Counted from the stretch's first letter, positions 23,724 to 32,525 are shown. The stretch: 32,655 nucleotides of DNA from Ectopseudomonas oleovorans (GCF_003052605.1 NZ_QASO01000031.1:1-32655), one strand, 5' to 3'. Notes: generated by a model not told the origin, from the sequence alone. Numbers and translations are program-made.

Positions 23724-24368
23724 TTGATTAGGGTCCTGGTTGTCGACGATCACGATCTGGTTCGCACGGGCATCACCCGTATGCTGGCCGATATCGACGG
23801 TCTGCAAGTCGTGGGCGAAGCCTGCACTGGCGAAGAAGCCCTGCTCAAGGTTCGCGAACTCAAGCCCGACGTCGTCCTGATGGACGTCAAGATGCCAGGT
23901 ATCGGCGGCCTGGAAGCCACCCGTAAGCTGATGCGCAGTCATCCCGATATCAAGGTCGTCGCCGTTACCGTGTGTGAGGATGAACCTTTCCCGACGCGCC
24001 TGCTGCAGGCGGGCGCCGCTGGTTATCTGACCAAGGGTGCAGCGTTGGATGAGATGGTGCAGACCATTCGTCTCGTATTCGCCGGCCAGCGCTACATCGA
24101 CCCGCAAATCGCCCAGCAACTGGCGCTGAAATCCTTCCAGCCGCAGAACAGTGGTTCGCCATTCGATCTGTTGTCCGAGCGCGAAATCCAGATCGCGCTG
24201 ATGATCGCCAACTGCCACAAGGTGCAGAACATCTCGGACAAACTGTGCCTGTCGCCGAAGACGGTCAATACCTACCGCTATCGCATCTTCGAGAAGCTCT
24301 CTATCACCAGCGATGTCGAGCTGGCTTTGCTCGCGGTGCGCCACGGCATGGTCGACGCCGTCAGCTGA
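23724..24368 (+). CDS. gacA: Response regulator GacA (UvrY/BarA-GacS partner)
   Basis: The 214-residue regulator has a receiver domain (1-120) with phospho-acceptor Asp54 in [10 protein letters not shown], acidic pocket DD (8-9) and a LuxR/FixJ HTH (about 145-205) with [20 protein letters not shown] and [19 protein letters not shown]. It matches Pseudomonas GacA in length and sequence. Phosphorylated by GacS, it drives small RNAs (RsmY/RsmZ type) that sequester RsmA. The start is TTG at 23724 with GAGGTG upstream; no ATG or GTG in this frame would keep the receiver intact. uvrC follows after 2 nt in the conserved gacA-uvrC pair. Confidence 0.95.
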   Translation: MIRVLVVDDHDLVRTGITRMLADIDGLQVVGEACTGEEALLKVRELKPDVVLMDVKMPGIGGLEATRKLMRSHPDIKVVAVTVCEDEPFPTRLLQAGAAGYLTKGAALDEMVQTIRLVFAGQRYIDPQIAQQLALKSFQPQNSGSPFDLLSEREIQIALMIANCHKVQNISDKLCLSPKTVNTYRYRIFEKLSITSDVELALLAVRHGMVDAVS

Positions 24369-24370
24369 AA

Positions 24371-26194
24371 ATGCCTGCCCCATTCGATCCGAGTGCCTTC
24401 CTGGCGACCTGCAGTGGTCGCCCCGGCGTCTATCGCATGTTCGATAGCGAGGCTCGCCTGCTCTACGTCGGCAAGGCGAAAAACCTCAAGAAGCGTCTCT
24501 CCAGTTACTTTCGCAAGACCGGTCAGGCACCCAAGACGGCCGCGCTGGTCGCACGTATCGCGCAGATCGAAACCACCATCACCGCCAACGAGACCGAGGC
24601 ACTGCTGCTCGAGCAGACCTTGATCAAGGAATGGCGGCCGCCTTACAACATCCTGCTGCGCGACGATAAATCCTATCCTTACGTGTTTCTCTCTGACGGC
24701 GACTTTCCACGGCTCGGCATTCACCGAGGGGCGAAGAAGGCCAGGGGGCGCTATTTCGGCCCTTATCCCAGTGCATTGGCGATTCGCGAGAGCCTGAGCC
24801 TGCTGCAGAAGACCTTCCTGGTTCGCCAGTGCGAGGACAGTTACTACAAGAACCGCACGCGACCTTGCCTGCAATACCAGATCAAACGCTGCAAAGCCCC
24901 CTGCGTCGGCCTGGTCAGTCCGGAGGAGTACGCCGAGGACGTGCGTCACTCGGTGATGTTTCTCGACGGCCGCAGCAATGCACTGAGTGAGGAGCTCTCG
25001 GCCAGTATGGAAAAGGCCTCGATGGCCCTGGAGTTCGAGCGCGCCGCTGAGCTGCGTGATCAGATCGCAATGCTGCGCCGTGTGCGGGACCAGCAAAGCA
25101 TGGAAGGTGGCACCGGTGACGTCGACGTGGTCGCGGTGATGCTCACCCCCGGTGGCGCCTGCGTGCACCTGATCAGCGTGCGTGGCGGGCGCGTGCTGGG
25201 TAGCAAGAATTTCTTCCCGCAGGTGGCGATCGAAGAGGAGGGTGGCGACGTGCTGATGGCCTTCCTCGCTCAGTACTACCTGGGTAATGCCGAGCGCGAC
25301 CTGCCCAGCGAGCTGATCGTCAACGTGCAGCATGAAGATTTCGCCACGCTGATCGAGGCCATCGAGTCGTTACGCGGCCGTAGTCTCAGCATCAGCTTGC
25401 GCGTGCGTGGCACGCGAGCTCGTTGGCAGCAGCTTGCCGTGACCAACGCCGAACAGGCGCTGGCCGCACGCCTGGTCAACCGGCAGCATCTGGCCGAGCG
25501 TTTCGAGGCGCTGGCTACCGTGCTGGAAATGGACGAGCCGCCGCAGCGCATGGAATGCTTCGATATCAGCCATTCCAGTGGTGAGGCGACGGTCGCCTCA
25601 TGCGTGGTATTCGGTCCCGAAGGTCCGCTGAAATCCGATTACCGGCGCTTCAATATCGAGGGCGTGACCGCTGGCGACGACTACGCCGCGATGCACCAGG
25701 CGTTGACTCGGCGCTTCAGCAAGATCAAGGATGGCGAAGGCAAGTTGCCCGATGTGCTGCTGGTGGACGGTGGCAAGGGGCAGTTGGCCATGGCGCGCGA
25801 GGTACTGCAGGAGCTGGCCGTGCCGGATCTGATTCTGCTTGGTGTGGCCAAGGGCACGACGCGCAAGCCGGGCCTGGAAGTGCTTTACTTGAACGATGCC
25901 GAGCATGAGTTCACCTTGCCCGGCAACTCCCCGGCACTGCATCTGATTCAGCAGATCCGTGACGAATCGCACCGCTTTGCGATCACCGGGCACCGTGCGC
26001 GACGCGGCAAGACCCGACGTACCTCTACATTGGAAGAAGTGCCTGGTATCGGCCCCAAGCGGCGGCGCGAATTGCTCAACCACTTCGGCGGCCTGCAGGA
26101 ATTGTCCCGTGCCAGCGCTGAAGAAATTGCCAAAGCGCCCGGAATCAATAAAAAGCTCGCTGAGTCGATTTATGACGCTCTGCACAGCGAGTAG
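24371..26194 (+). CDS. uvrC: Excinuclease ABC subunit C
   Basis: The 607-residue nuclease makes both incisions in nucleotide excision repair. The N-terminal GIY-YIG domain begins [20 protein letters not shown] (3' incision). The UVR motif for UvrB binding is near residue 205-240 ([20 protein letters not shown]). The RNase H-like domain has [19 protein letters not shown] and [20 protein letters not shown] (5' incision), and two HhH motifs ([33 protein letters not shown]) end the protein. I chose ATG 24371, 2 nt after the gacA stop. Confidence 0.97.
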   Translation: MPAPFDPSAFLATCSGRPGVYRMFDSEARLLYVGKAKNLKKRLSSYFRKTGQAPKTAALVARIAQIETTITANETEALLLEQTLIKEWRPPYNILLRDDKSYPYVFLSDGDFPRLGIHRGAKKARGRYFGPYPSALAIRESLSLLQKTFLVRQCEDSYYKNRTRPCLQYQIKRCKAPCVGLVSPEEYAEDVRHSVMFLDGRSNALSEELSASMEKASMALEFERAAELRDQIAMLRRVRDQQSMEGGTGDVDVVAVMLTPGGACVHLISVRGGRVLGSKNFFPQVAIEEEGGDVLMAFLAQYYLGNAERDLPSELIVNVQHEDFATLIEAIESLRGRSLSISLRVRGTRARWQQLAVTNAEQALAARLVNRQHLAERFEALATVLEMDEPPQRMECFDISHSSGEATVASCVVFGPEGPLKSDYRRFNIEGVTAGDDYAAMHQALTRRFSKIKDGEGKLPDVLLVDGGKGQLAMAREVLQELAVPDLILLGVAKGTTRKPGLEVLYLNDAEHEFTLPGNSPALHLIQQIRDESHRFAITGHRARRGKTRRTSTLEEVPGIGPKRRRELLNHFGGLQELSRASAEEIAKAPGINKKLAESIYDALHSE

Positions 26195-26227
26195 AATGCC
26201 CGCTCACCTCGCAGCCTTGTTGTGCCG

Positions 26228-26788
26228 ATGAATATCCCCAACCTGCTTACCGTGCTCCGGGTCGCACTGATACCGGTTTTCATCCTCCTGTTCTATCTGC
26301 CGTTTGCCTGGAGTTACTGGGCAGCCAGCGGAGTTTTTGCCGTTGCTGCCGTCACTGATTGGCTAGATGGCTACCTGGCCCGACGCTGGGAGCAGGGTAC
26401 CCCTTTTGGCGCCTTCCTCGATCCGGTCGCAGATAAATTGATGGTTGCTGTAGCCTTGGTGCTGTTGGCTGCCGAACATTCCAATCTTTGGCTGACGCTG
26501 GCGGCGGCGATCATCATCGGTCGCGAGATCGTCGTCTCTGCGCTGCGCGAGTGGATGGCCGAACTGGGGGCTCGGGCACATGTGGCCGTGTCCAACCTTG
26601 GCAAGTGGAAAACCGCCGCGCAAATGCTGGCGCTGGTCATCCTGCTGGGTAATCCACCGGTGTTCACCTTCTGGGTCGTGCTCGGATATATCTTGCTGGT
26701 GGTCGCAGCCGTGCTCACATTGTGGTCGATGCTGCAGTACCTGTTGGCCGCCTGGCCACACCTCAGCACCACCTCGGAAAAGAAATAA
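26228..26788 (+). CDS. pgsA: CDP-diacylglycerol--glycerol-3-phosphate 3-phosphatidyltransferase
   Basis: The 186-residue membrane enzyme makes phosphatidylglycerophosphate, the precursor of phosphatidylglycerol. The CDP-alcohol phosphotransferase motif D-G-x2-A-R-x8-G-x3-D-x3-D is complete in [14 protein letters not shown] onward. Several hydrophobic helices flank it. I chose ATG 26228 ([12 protein letters not shown]), the family start; GTG at 26222 is in frame two codons upstream. It lies 33 bp after uvrC, probably in the same transcript. Confidence 0.96.
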   Translation: MNIPNLLTVLRVALIPVFILLFYLPFAWSYWAASGVFAVAAVTDWLDGYLARRWEQGTPFGAFLDPVADKLMVAVALVLLAAEHSNLWLTLAAAIIIGREIVVSALREWMAELGARAHVAVSNLGKWKTAAQMLALVILLGNPPVFTFWVVLGYILLVVAAVLTLWSMLQYLLAAWPHLSTTSEKK

Positions 26789-26807
26789 GTATTTTTGAAT
26801 CAAAGGG

Positions 26808-26835
26808 TTGACGGCGCGATTCGATTCTATAGAAT
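26808..26835 (+). promoter_or_regulatory. Promoter of tRNA-Gly
   Basis: TTGACG (26808-26813) and TAGAAT (26830-26835), 16-nt spacing, followed by GGCGCCCG, a GC-rich discriminator typical of stringently controlled tRNA promoters. Confidence 0.75.
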
Positions 26836-26855
26836 GGCGCCCGTCGACAAGACAA

Positions 26856-26931
<76 letters not shown>

Positions 26932-26975
26932 AGTTATGATCTACAGACTTCTACTGACGTCTGTAAGTCGTTGAA

Positions 26976-27000
26976 AAGAGGGGCTTCGGCCCCTTTTTTC
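26976..27000 (+). terminator. Rho-independent terminator after tRNA-Gly
   Basis: AGGGGC, loop TTCG, GCCCCT followed by TTTTTTC. A second stem (ACAGAC / GTCTGT, 26952-26963 area) lies between it and the tRNA. It insulates the integrase from tRNA-Gly transcription. Confidence 0.85.
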
Positions 27001-27130
27001 ATTCCAGCGAGCGCCACGGAAATCCACCCACAGCCAGCCTTTTTTAGGCGCCAATCTAGGCACAGGAATACGGGTGAGACGGCTTCCGGATAGTTGCTGG
27101 GGCTGAGCGGGAACCATGACGAGCATAGGG

Positions 27131-27150
27131 CCTAAGTCATCACTTAGGAG
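27131..27150 (+). promoter_or_regulatory. Hairpin covering the integrase ribosome binding site
   Basis: CCTAAGT (27131-27137) pairs with ACTTAGG (27142-27148) across CATC. The right arm includes the first bases of AGGAG, the ribosome binding site 7 nt before the integrase ATG. In a transcript containing both arms the site would be partly hidden. Confidence 0.45.
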
Positions 27151-27157
27151 CCTCGAA

Positions 27158-29101
27158 ATGGCACTCTCTGATCTGACAGTCCGGCAGGCAAGGACCACCG
27201 GCAAACGCTACACCCTCCACGACAACGACTGCCTGAGCCTGATGGTCTCTGCCGCAGGCGGCAAGTCATGGATCTTCCGCTACTGCTGGCTGCGCAAGCA
27301 AAAGCGCATGTCCTTGGGCGGCTATCCCGCCCTCAGCCTGCGCGAGGCCCGCGCCGAGCGGGACAAGGCCCAGTCTCTGCTCGCCAGGGGGATCGATCCC
27401 CAGATTGAGCGCGACCAGCGGCGGCACGCGGCCAGGCTGGCAGGCGAATACACCTTCAAGAACGTCTTCGACGCCTGGGTCGAGCATCGCCGCAAGGAAC
27501 TCAAGGAAGGCCGTCAAAGCACGCTTTCGCAGATCCTGCGCATCTTCAACAAGGACGTGCTGCCCACCCTGGGGAAGATGTCGATCTACGACATTCGTCG
27601 GCCCCAGCTCGTAGGCGTCGTGGCGGCGATCGAGAAGCGCAAGGCGTTCACCACCGCCGAGAAGGTCCGCACCTGGTTCAACCAGATGTTCCGCTATGCC
27701 CTGGTCATCGCCGAGGGGCTGGAAGTCAACCCGGCCGCGGACCTGGACGTGGTGGCCGAACCCAAGCCTCCGGTGGCGCACAACCCCTACCTGCACCTGC
27801 CCGAGCTGCCCGAGTTCCTTCAGAAGCTCCGGCGCTACAACCCCCGCGGCTGGCAGACCCAGCTTGGTGTCCGTCTGCTGTTCCTGACGGGGGTGCGCAC
27901 GGGCGAGTTGCGGCTGGCCGAACCCGAGCAATTCGACCTCGACCGCGGCTTGTGGATCATCCCGCCGCAGGTCGTCAAGCAGCTCCAGGACGAAATGCGC
28001 AAGGCCGGCAAGCGGCCGCAGGACGTGCCGCCCTACATCGTGCCCCTGTCCCTGCAGGCCATCGAGATTGTGCGCTATCTCCTGGGCGTGATGCGGCCGG
28101 CGCAGAAGTACCTGCTGTCGCATCGCAGCGAACTCAAGAAGCGCATCAGCGAGAACACCCTCAACAAGGCCGTGCAGCTCATGGGGTATGAGGGGCGCCT
28201 GACCGGCCACGGCATCCGCGGCACCATCTCGACCGCGCTCAACGAGATCGGATACCCGAAGATTTGGGTGGATGCGCAGCTTTCGCACTCCGACCCGAAC
28301 AAGGTCAGCTCGGCCTACAACCACGCCAAGTACGTGGAGCCGCGACGCCGCATGATGCAGGACTGGGCCGATCGCCTCGACCTGCTCGAACAGGGCGAAG
28401 TGGAAGCCGCGAGCGCGCACCTGACCATCCGCATCGACGGGGTGCCGGCGATGGCGGAAGTGGAGGAAGTGGTGGGCGCGATCCCCGCGGTGGCCGAGCC
28501 CGCTGCCCCCGGCGTGCCGCCCGTGGTGGCCACGCCCATCGTCGTGACCCCCAACAGCGGCGGAATCACGTTCCAGCGGCTGTCGCAGGTGCCTCCGCCT
28601 CCGGTGCACGCCCCGGAGCCGGAAGTCTCCGCCATCCAGCGCGAGCGCGAGGAAATGCTGGCCATGTACGAGTCGCCGAACAATCTGCCGGTCCCGCTGT
28701 TCGGCAAGCTGGCCGGTAAGTCCAAGGATCAGATCAACCGCGAGCTGAAGGCGGGCAAGCTGCTGTCCATCAGCCTGGGCAATCGGGGGCAGCGGGTTCC
28801 CGACTGGCAACTGGTGCCGCTCAAGCACAAGCTGGCCCAGGTGCTCATGAACCAGTGCCCGCACGCGGATTCGTGGGACCTGTACCGCATGCTGACCCAG
28901 CCGCACCCTGACCTAGGTGATCGCGCGGCCATCGATGCGGTCACGCCGACCAACGTGCCCGCCATCATCCGGGTCATCGTGGGCGACTACCAGCGCCATG
29001 AGGATGCGCCCGAAGCCATTGCCTTGCGGCCCATCCCCGAGGATGTGCGGCAGAGCGTCCGTCGGCTAGTGGATAGCGCAGCGGTGTTAGAGGGGGCCTA
29101 A
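27158..29101 (+). CDS. int: Tyrosine recombinase/integrase, P4 type, ICEclc IntB13-like
   Basis: The 647-residue integrase starts MALSDLTVRQARTTGKRYTL, with the arm-binding DUF4102-type domain (about 1-95, RKQKRMSLGGYPALSLREAR), a core-binding domain (about 105-195) and a catalytic domain (about 210-405). Catalytic residues are R247 (TGVRTGEL), H350 and R353 (GHGIRG), H377 (LSHSD) and Tyr392 in NHAKYVEPRRRMM. A C-terminal extension of some 230 residues, with a Pro/Val-rich linker, goes beyond usual P4 integrases (about 400) and fits the long IntB13 subgroup. Position right behind tRNA-Gly supports an ICEclc/PAGI-2-type element. I chose ATG 27158 with AGGAG upstream; a frame to 27116 lacks one. 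Confidence 0.93.
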   Translation: MALSDLTVRQARTTGKRYTLHDNDCLSLMVSAAGGKSWIFRYCWLRKQKRMSLGGYPALSLREARAERDKAQSLLARGIDPQIERDQRRHAARLAGEYTFKNVFDAWVEHRRKELKEGRQSTLSQILRIFNKDVLPTLGKMSIYDIRRPQLVGVVAAIEKRKAFTTAEKVRTWFNQMFRYALVIAEGLEVNPAADLDVVAEPKPPVAHNPYLHLPELPEFLQKLRRYNPRGWQTQLGVRLLFLTGVRTGELRLAEPEQFDLDRGLWIIPPQVVKQLQDEMRKAGKRPQDVPPYIVPLSLQAIEIVRYLLGVMRPAQKYLLSHRSELKKRISENTLNKAVQLMGYEGRLTGHGIRGTISTALNEIGYPKIWVDAQLSHSDPNKVSSAYNHAKYVEPRRRMMQDWADRLDLLEQGEVEAASAHLTIRIDGVPAMAEVEEVVGAIPAVAEPAAPGVPPVVATPIVVTPNSGGITFQRLSQVPPPPVHAPEPEVSAIQREREEMLAMYESPNNLPVPLFGKLAGKSKDQINRELKAGKLLSISLGNRGQRVPDWQLVPLKHKLAQVLMNQCPHADSWDLYRMLTQPHPDLGDRAAIDAVTPTNVPAIIRVIVGDYQRHEDAPEAIALRPIPEDVRQSVRRLVDSAAVLEGA

Positions 29102-29114
29102 CTTCGCGCTGGAT

Positions 29115-29146
29115 CCTATGGCCGGGGTTGTTACCCCGGCCATAGG
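29115..29146. terminator. Hairpin between int and the LysR fragment
   Basis: CCTATGGCCGGGGT and ACCCCGGCCATAGG form a perfect 14-bp stem around TGTT, 13 nt after the int stop and 9 nt beyond the stop of the convergent gene. It has no T tract but its position fits a shared terminator. Confidence 0.65.
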
Positions 29147-29155
29147 GGGCGTCCA

Positions 29156-29797
29156 CTATGCCGCCCCCGTCCTGGCAACTTGCAGCGCTCTACGCTCGAA
29201 CCGGTCCACAACTGAACTGGTTTCCTCCTTGGGGCGCTGCAAATGCGTCACGATCTCGTAGGGGCCATCGATGAGCGGCCGCATCGTGATCCCCCATCTA
29301 TGGGCATGCGCGATGCGCGATTGCGAGGACACTCCGACGCCATATCCGGCCGCGACCCACGTGGCCAACAGGCCAAATGAGGTCACGTACTGGATGTTCT
29401 GCCGACCGGTCGGCAGGAGGTTGGAAAGCCGCTCATCCAACTTGGAGCAGATTTCCGCCTGCCAGCGATACAGCGAGTAGTCCAACAGATCGGCGATCGT
29501 GAGTGTCGCCTGGTCAAGCAAAGGGAACCGTGGAGGCACGGCAACGGCCATCTCCTCGATCCACAACGGCTGGATTTTCAGGGCCGCGTCGCTCGATCCC
29601 TGAACCGATAGCCCTGCGTCGTAGCGGCTCTCATGGAGTCCCTCACGCAGATCGTCATCTGAAACCTCGAAGAACGCGAGGGTGACATCCGGCTCTTCCG
29701 CGCGTTGCAGCGCCAGCAGCGCCGAGAGCTTTGACGACGGCACGCCTGGCGCTATGGCAAGCCTGAGACGGGAGAACTGGCCGATGGCGTTGTGCAT
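29156..29797 (-). CDS. LysR-type effector-binding domain protein lacking the DNA-binding domain
   Basis: The 213-residue product begins MHNAIGQFSRLRLAIAPGVP and covers only the periplasmic-binding-like effector domain of LysR regulators (RLRLAIAPG start, GVPSSKLSALLALQRAEEPD, and VAAGYGVGVSSQSRIAHAH near the end). The usual 60-residue winged HTH and linker helix are missing. A TAG stop lies in frame six codons upstream of the ATG, and the 120 bp before it encode no HTH in any frame. It is either a remnant (5'-truncated lysR) or a free effector-binding protein. It is divergent from the XRE gene, with repeats between them. Confidence 0.75.
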   Translation of the reverse strand: MHNAIGQFSRLRLAIAPGVPSSKLSALLALQRAEEPDVTLAFFEVSDDDLREGLHESRYDAGLSVQGSSDAALKIQPLWIEEMAVAVPPRFPLLDQATLTIADLLDYSLYRWQAEICSKLDERLSNLLPTGRQNIQYVTSFGLLATWVAAGYGVGVSSQSRIAHAHRWGITMRPLIDGPYEIVTHLQRPKEETSSVVDRFERRALQVARTGAA

Positions 29798-29859
29798 GAT
29801 GGCGCCGCAAGGCGGCTAAGCGGCAGGTCGAGGACAAGCCGACATGATAGTTAAGAGCG

Positions 29860-29885
29860 AACTTTAACGTCTATAACTTTAACGT
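29860..29885. promoter_or_regulatory. Tandem 11-bp direct repeats between the LysR fragment and XRE gene
   Basis: AACTTTAACGT occurs at 29860-29870 and again at 29875-29885, a period of 15 bp. The spacer makes CTATAACTTT, an AT-rich stretch in a GC-rich neighbourhood. The site lies 36 bp upstream of the XRE start and is a candidate operator for that repressor, inferred from position. Confidence 0.5.
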
Positions 29886-29920
29886 GGTTAATTTCGGAAG
29901 ATTGTTCGACGCTTCTGCTA

Positions 29921-30220
29921 ATGCAGAAGCCCACTATTCAGCCAGGCCGCCCCTCTGGCACATCGACATATGAATCCGAGCCAGCGTTAGCCTTTGGGCA
30001 GGCCGTGCGCGCTGCGCGCGTCGCTCAAGGCATCGCTCAAGACGAGTTTGCATCTAGGGCAGGCATTTCGCGCTCACACATGGGCAAGATCGAGCGCGGG
30101 GAGCACGTGCCCACGCTTCCTCTCATATTGAAAATTGCCATGGCGCTCAGAATAAGCGCTGCTGAATTGATGGCTGCAACGGAGCGCTACCTTGGCACCG
30201 GCGGCAACACCGATTCTTGA
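29921..30220 (+). CDS. Small XRE-family HTH transcriptional regulator
   Basis: The 99-residue protein has one Cro/cI-type HTH_3 domain, about residues 27-82: FGQAVRAARVAQGIAQDEFA, SRAGISRSHMGKIERGEHVP, LPLILKIAMALRISAAELM. The first 25 residues look disordered. Such small regulators usually repress their own promoter. It sits alone between two minus-strand genes, divergent from the LysR fragment and convergent with lysR. No toxin or phage genes adjoin it. The ribosome binding site is poor; an internal start is possible, but all candidates keep the HTH. Confidence 0.85.
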   Translation: MQKPTIQPGRPSGTSTYESEPALAFGQAVRAARVAQGIAQDEFASRAGISRSHMGKIERGEHVPTLPLILKIAMALRISAAELMAATERYLGTGGNTDS

Positions 30221-30244
30221 GGGTGACCGTCGATGATGGCGCTG

Positions 30245-31153
30245 TCAGCTACCCAGACTGTCACGTAGGCGGACGAGATCGCGCAGACGAACGATGAATC
30301 GCTCCAGCGAAGCCGGTGCGTCGCCGCCGCCGAGCCGGAGCAGATAGGTCGTGATTACTGCCGATTCCACCGCCAGAGGGCGGGTAAGCACATCTGGTCG
30401 TGGACTGATGGCAACCCTGGTCGCCGTCGTGAAACCGACACCAAAGCCCGCGCTGACCAGGGTAAGCATCATCTCCAGCGAGGAGACGTGTTCGACCACA
30501 TTCGGTTCGCGTTCCAGAAGCCGTAGAAGCCGAGCCAGTTCACGACAGTAACCTTCGCATACCTGTGGATCGCACAGTACGAGTGGGTGGCCGCCGAGTT
30601 CATGGAGCGGGACCGCCTTGTGAACAAGCAGTTCATGCCTGACTGGTACGGCGATCACCAGCGGGTCTTGCCAGATCGGCTCGGCAACAATGTCGTCGCC
30701 GACTTCGGCCGTGTGCGCGAACCCGATGGTGAAGTCGCCGGCACGCAGGCCGCGCAACTGCTCGGCCAACGGTACCTCGCACAAGCGGATCTCGATGTCT
30801 GGCTCTTCAGCGCGGCAACTGGCAAGAAAATCCGATAGCCAGGGATCGATCGCGCCATCGGACACCGCGATGCGCAGGCTGCCTCGCGAGCCCGCTGCGA
30901 TGGCCTTGGCATTCTCTCGTGCTTGTTCCAGGACGGCGAATAGTCGGCGAGTGTCTTGCAGGAACGCGGTACCTGCTGCGGTCAGCCGGGTCCCCCTGCG
31001 GTCCCGGTCGAAAAGCAAGACGCCTAGCTCATCCTCCAGTTCCTTGATCGCCCGAGACAAGGGCGGTTGCTCGATATGCAGGCGCTCGGCAGCGCGGGTG
31101 AAATGCAGTTCTTCGGCGAGGACGACAAAGCAGCGAAGGTGACGTAGCTCCAT
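30245..31153 (-). CDS. LysR-family transcriptional regulator
   Basis: The 302-residue protein is complete: winged HTH at 1-60 (FTRAAERLHIEQPPLSRAIK, then ELEDELGVLLFDRDRRG) and effector domain at about 90-295 (GSLRIAVSDGAIDPWLSDFL, VSAGFGVGFT). The DNA-binding part resembles the BenM/CatM type (HFTRAAERLHIEQPPLSRAI). It is last in a tetR-marR-lysR series on the minus strand, 21 bp after marR. Its target is unknown; it may act on aromatic or efflux genes of the island. Confidence 0.9.
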   Translation of the reverse strand: MELRHLRCFVVLAEELHFTRAAERLHIEQPPLSRAIKELEDELGVLLFDRDRRGTRLTAAGTAFLQDTRRLFAVLEQARENAKAIAAGSRGSLRIAVSDGAIDPWLSDFLASCRAEEPDIEIRLCEVPLAEQLRGLRAGDFTIGFAHTAEVGDDIVAEPIWQDPLVIAVPVRHELLVHKAVPLHELGGHPLVLCDPQVCEGYCRELARLLRLLEREPNVVEHVSSLEMMLTLVSAGFGVGFTTATRVAISPRPDVLTRPLAVESAVITTYLLRLGGGDAPASLERFIVRLRDLVRLRDSLGS

Positions 31154-31174
31154 GAAGCGCCCCGATTCTCCATT

Positions 31175-31699
31175 TCACGGCCGTGGTTCTGTGACGGACA
31201 ACGGTTTGCAATCGAGGGCGAGATGAAGGGCGTCCTGGTTGCGCAGTTCCGGCAAGTGCAACAAGCCATGTATTTCGCTTTGTTTGAACGCCTCCGTCAA
31301 TTCCGCAAGCGCGGATCGCCAGTGTGACTTCAACTCGCCTATCGCATTGTTTCCACACGCGGTCAGAACAATTTCGATCACTCTTCGGTCATGCGTGCGA
31401 TCCACGCGTTCCTGCGCCGCTCTCTGGATCATGCCCTTCTTCTCAAGGCGGTCTAACAGCCTTGTCACCGAGGCTGAATCGACTTCCAGACTGCGGGCCA
31501 AAGTGCTAGGCGTAGATGCCGGAGTGACCGACATATGGTGTAGTGCCATCATCTGCACAGCGGTCAAACCAAACGGAGCAGCCATGCGATTCAGCACTTG
31601 ATTCCTGGCCGTGGAAAGCCGCGTGATGGCCGTAGAAAGCTCCATCACCCGGAGGGCATCGCTTGTTTTCCCCGTTTCGGTTGACCCATTCGGCATCAT
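31175..31699 (-). CDS. MarR-family transcriptional regulator
   Basis: The 174-residue protein has the MarR winged HTH (about 60-125): MMALHHMSVTPASTPSTLAR, SLEVDSASVTRLLDRLEKKG and the wing DRRVIEIVLTACG. Helices on both sides form the dimer interface. MarR proteins usually repress efflux or aromatic-degradation genes and are released by phenolic ligands. Its ATG overlaps the tetR stop (ATGA), so it is translated with tetR. A second Met at codon 2 is an alternative start. Confidence 0.9.
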   Translation of the reverse strand: MMPNGSTETGKTSDALRVMELSTAITRLSTARNQVLNRMAAPFGLTAVQMMALHHMSVTPASTPSTLARSLEVDSASVTRLLDRLEKKGMIQRAAQERVDRTHDRRVIEIVLTACGNNAIGELKSHWRSALAELTEAFKQSEIHGLLHLPELRNQDALHLALDCKPLSVTEPRP

Positions 31700-32376
31700 G
31701 ATCGGGAACGTTTATTCGTCGCTTCATCGCCGCGGCCGTAGGCACGCATGAATGTCACCACGGCTGCGTTCGCCCACTGGTCAATCTGCGCCGAGGAAGG
31801 CGCGGCATCCGGATGAGTCAGGCACTGAAGCTGAGGCTCGCCCCGAACCAGGTTGATGAACAGATTGGCGGCCGTCTCGCGGCCAATCTCGCCAAGATCG
31901 ACCTCACCGGATGCCGCCGCATTGGCCAGTTGTTCGGCCACCATCGTCGTCATGACCTGCGGGCCGGCCAGGTAGAACGTCCGTGCCAGCCTAGGGAAGC
32001 GCTGCCCTTCGGCGATGACGACGCGGAATAAGGCCAGCCCGCCAGGGGAAAGCACAATGTCCAGATAGGCCTTGGCGAGCATGGTCAACGTCTCCCGCAG
32101 CTTTCCGGGGCGGAACTCGATGCCATGCACCGTGTTCGTGAATGACGCACATTCGGCCTCGATCACCGCGGTGAAGAGGGCCTCCTTGTTTGCGTAGTGC
32201 GCGTACACCGTGGACTTGGACACCCCAGCCTCGCGCTGGATCATGTCGGTGGTTGCCGCGCTGAACCCACGGGTCAGGAAGACGTTGCGCGCAGCGCGCA
32301 GGACGGTGAGAGCCTTGGCGTTCAGCTCGTTGCTGCTCGGCGTCGGGGCGGTCATGGCTTGGTTGGTGCGTGGCAT
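31696..32376 (-). CDS. TetR/AcrR-family transcriptional regulator
   Basis: The 226-residue protein has an N-terminal TetR HTH at about 22-68 (LRAARNVFLTRGFSAATTDM, IQREAGVSKSTVYAHYANKE) and a C-terminal helical ligand domain resembling those of efflux-pump repressors (GLALFRVVIAEGQRFPRLAR, TFYLAGPQ). It heads the minus-strand regulator operon and is divergent from a lipoprotein gene with paired operators between. By this layout it likely represses both itself and the divergent operon. A second Met at codon 8 is a possible start. Confidence 0.92.
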   Translation of the reverse strand: MPRTNQAMTAPTPSSNELNAKALTVLRAARNVFLTRGFSAATTDMIQREAGVSKSTVYAHYANKEALFTAVIEAECASFTNTVHGIEFRPGKLRETLTMLAKAYLDIVLSPGGLALFRVVIAEGQRFPRLARTFYLAGPQVMTTMVAEQLANAAASGEVDLGEIGRETAANLFINLVRGEPQLQCLTHPDAAPSSAQIDQWANAAVVTFMRAYGRGDEATNKRSRS

Positions 32377-32418
32377 CTGCTTGGCTTGGAAGTTTTGACA
32401 CGGAGGCTTGATTTCGGT

Positions 32419-32447
32419 ATAGTACCAAACCGCTCGGTACGAATCAA
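32419..32447 (-). promoter_or_regulatory. tetR promoter with embedded operator copy 1
   Basis: On the minus strand TTGATT (32447-32442) and TACTAT (32424-32419) are spaced by exactly 17 nt. The spacer carries ACCGAGCGGTTTGGT, an imperfect ACCGA-5-TCGGT palindrome, and this site is a 19/20 match to copy 2 in inverted orientation. A repressor here would block RNA polymerase directly. Confidence 0.7.
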
Positions 32448-32525
32448 CTTAGCCAACCATCTCACGGGCAACTGCGCTTAGCAATTGCTGAAATCCCCTG
32501 TGAGTTGGTGGCCTAAATTTTGTTG

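Noticed and set aside
27266..28906. 546-codon open frame opposite the integrase
   Set aside because: Shadow frame with low-complexity His/Gly/Gln composition; the integrase has all catalytic residues.
29655..29837. 60-codon minus-strand frame that might hold the missing HTH of the LysR fragment
   Set aside because: Its sequence (MSSTCRLAALRRHHAQRHRP) has no HTH pattern, and it overlaps the fragment in another frame.
29921..30220. XRE gene as antitoxin of a toxin-antitoxin pair
   Set aside because: No small toxin-like gene (HigB, RelE, HipA type) adjoins it; neighbours are a LysR fragment and a LysR regulator.
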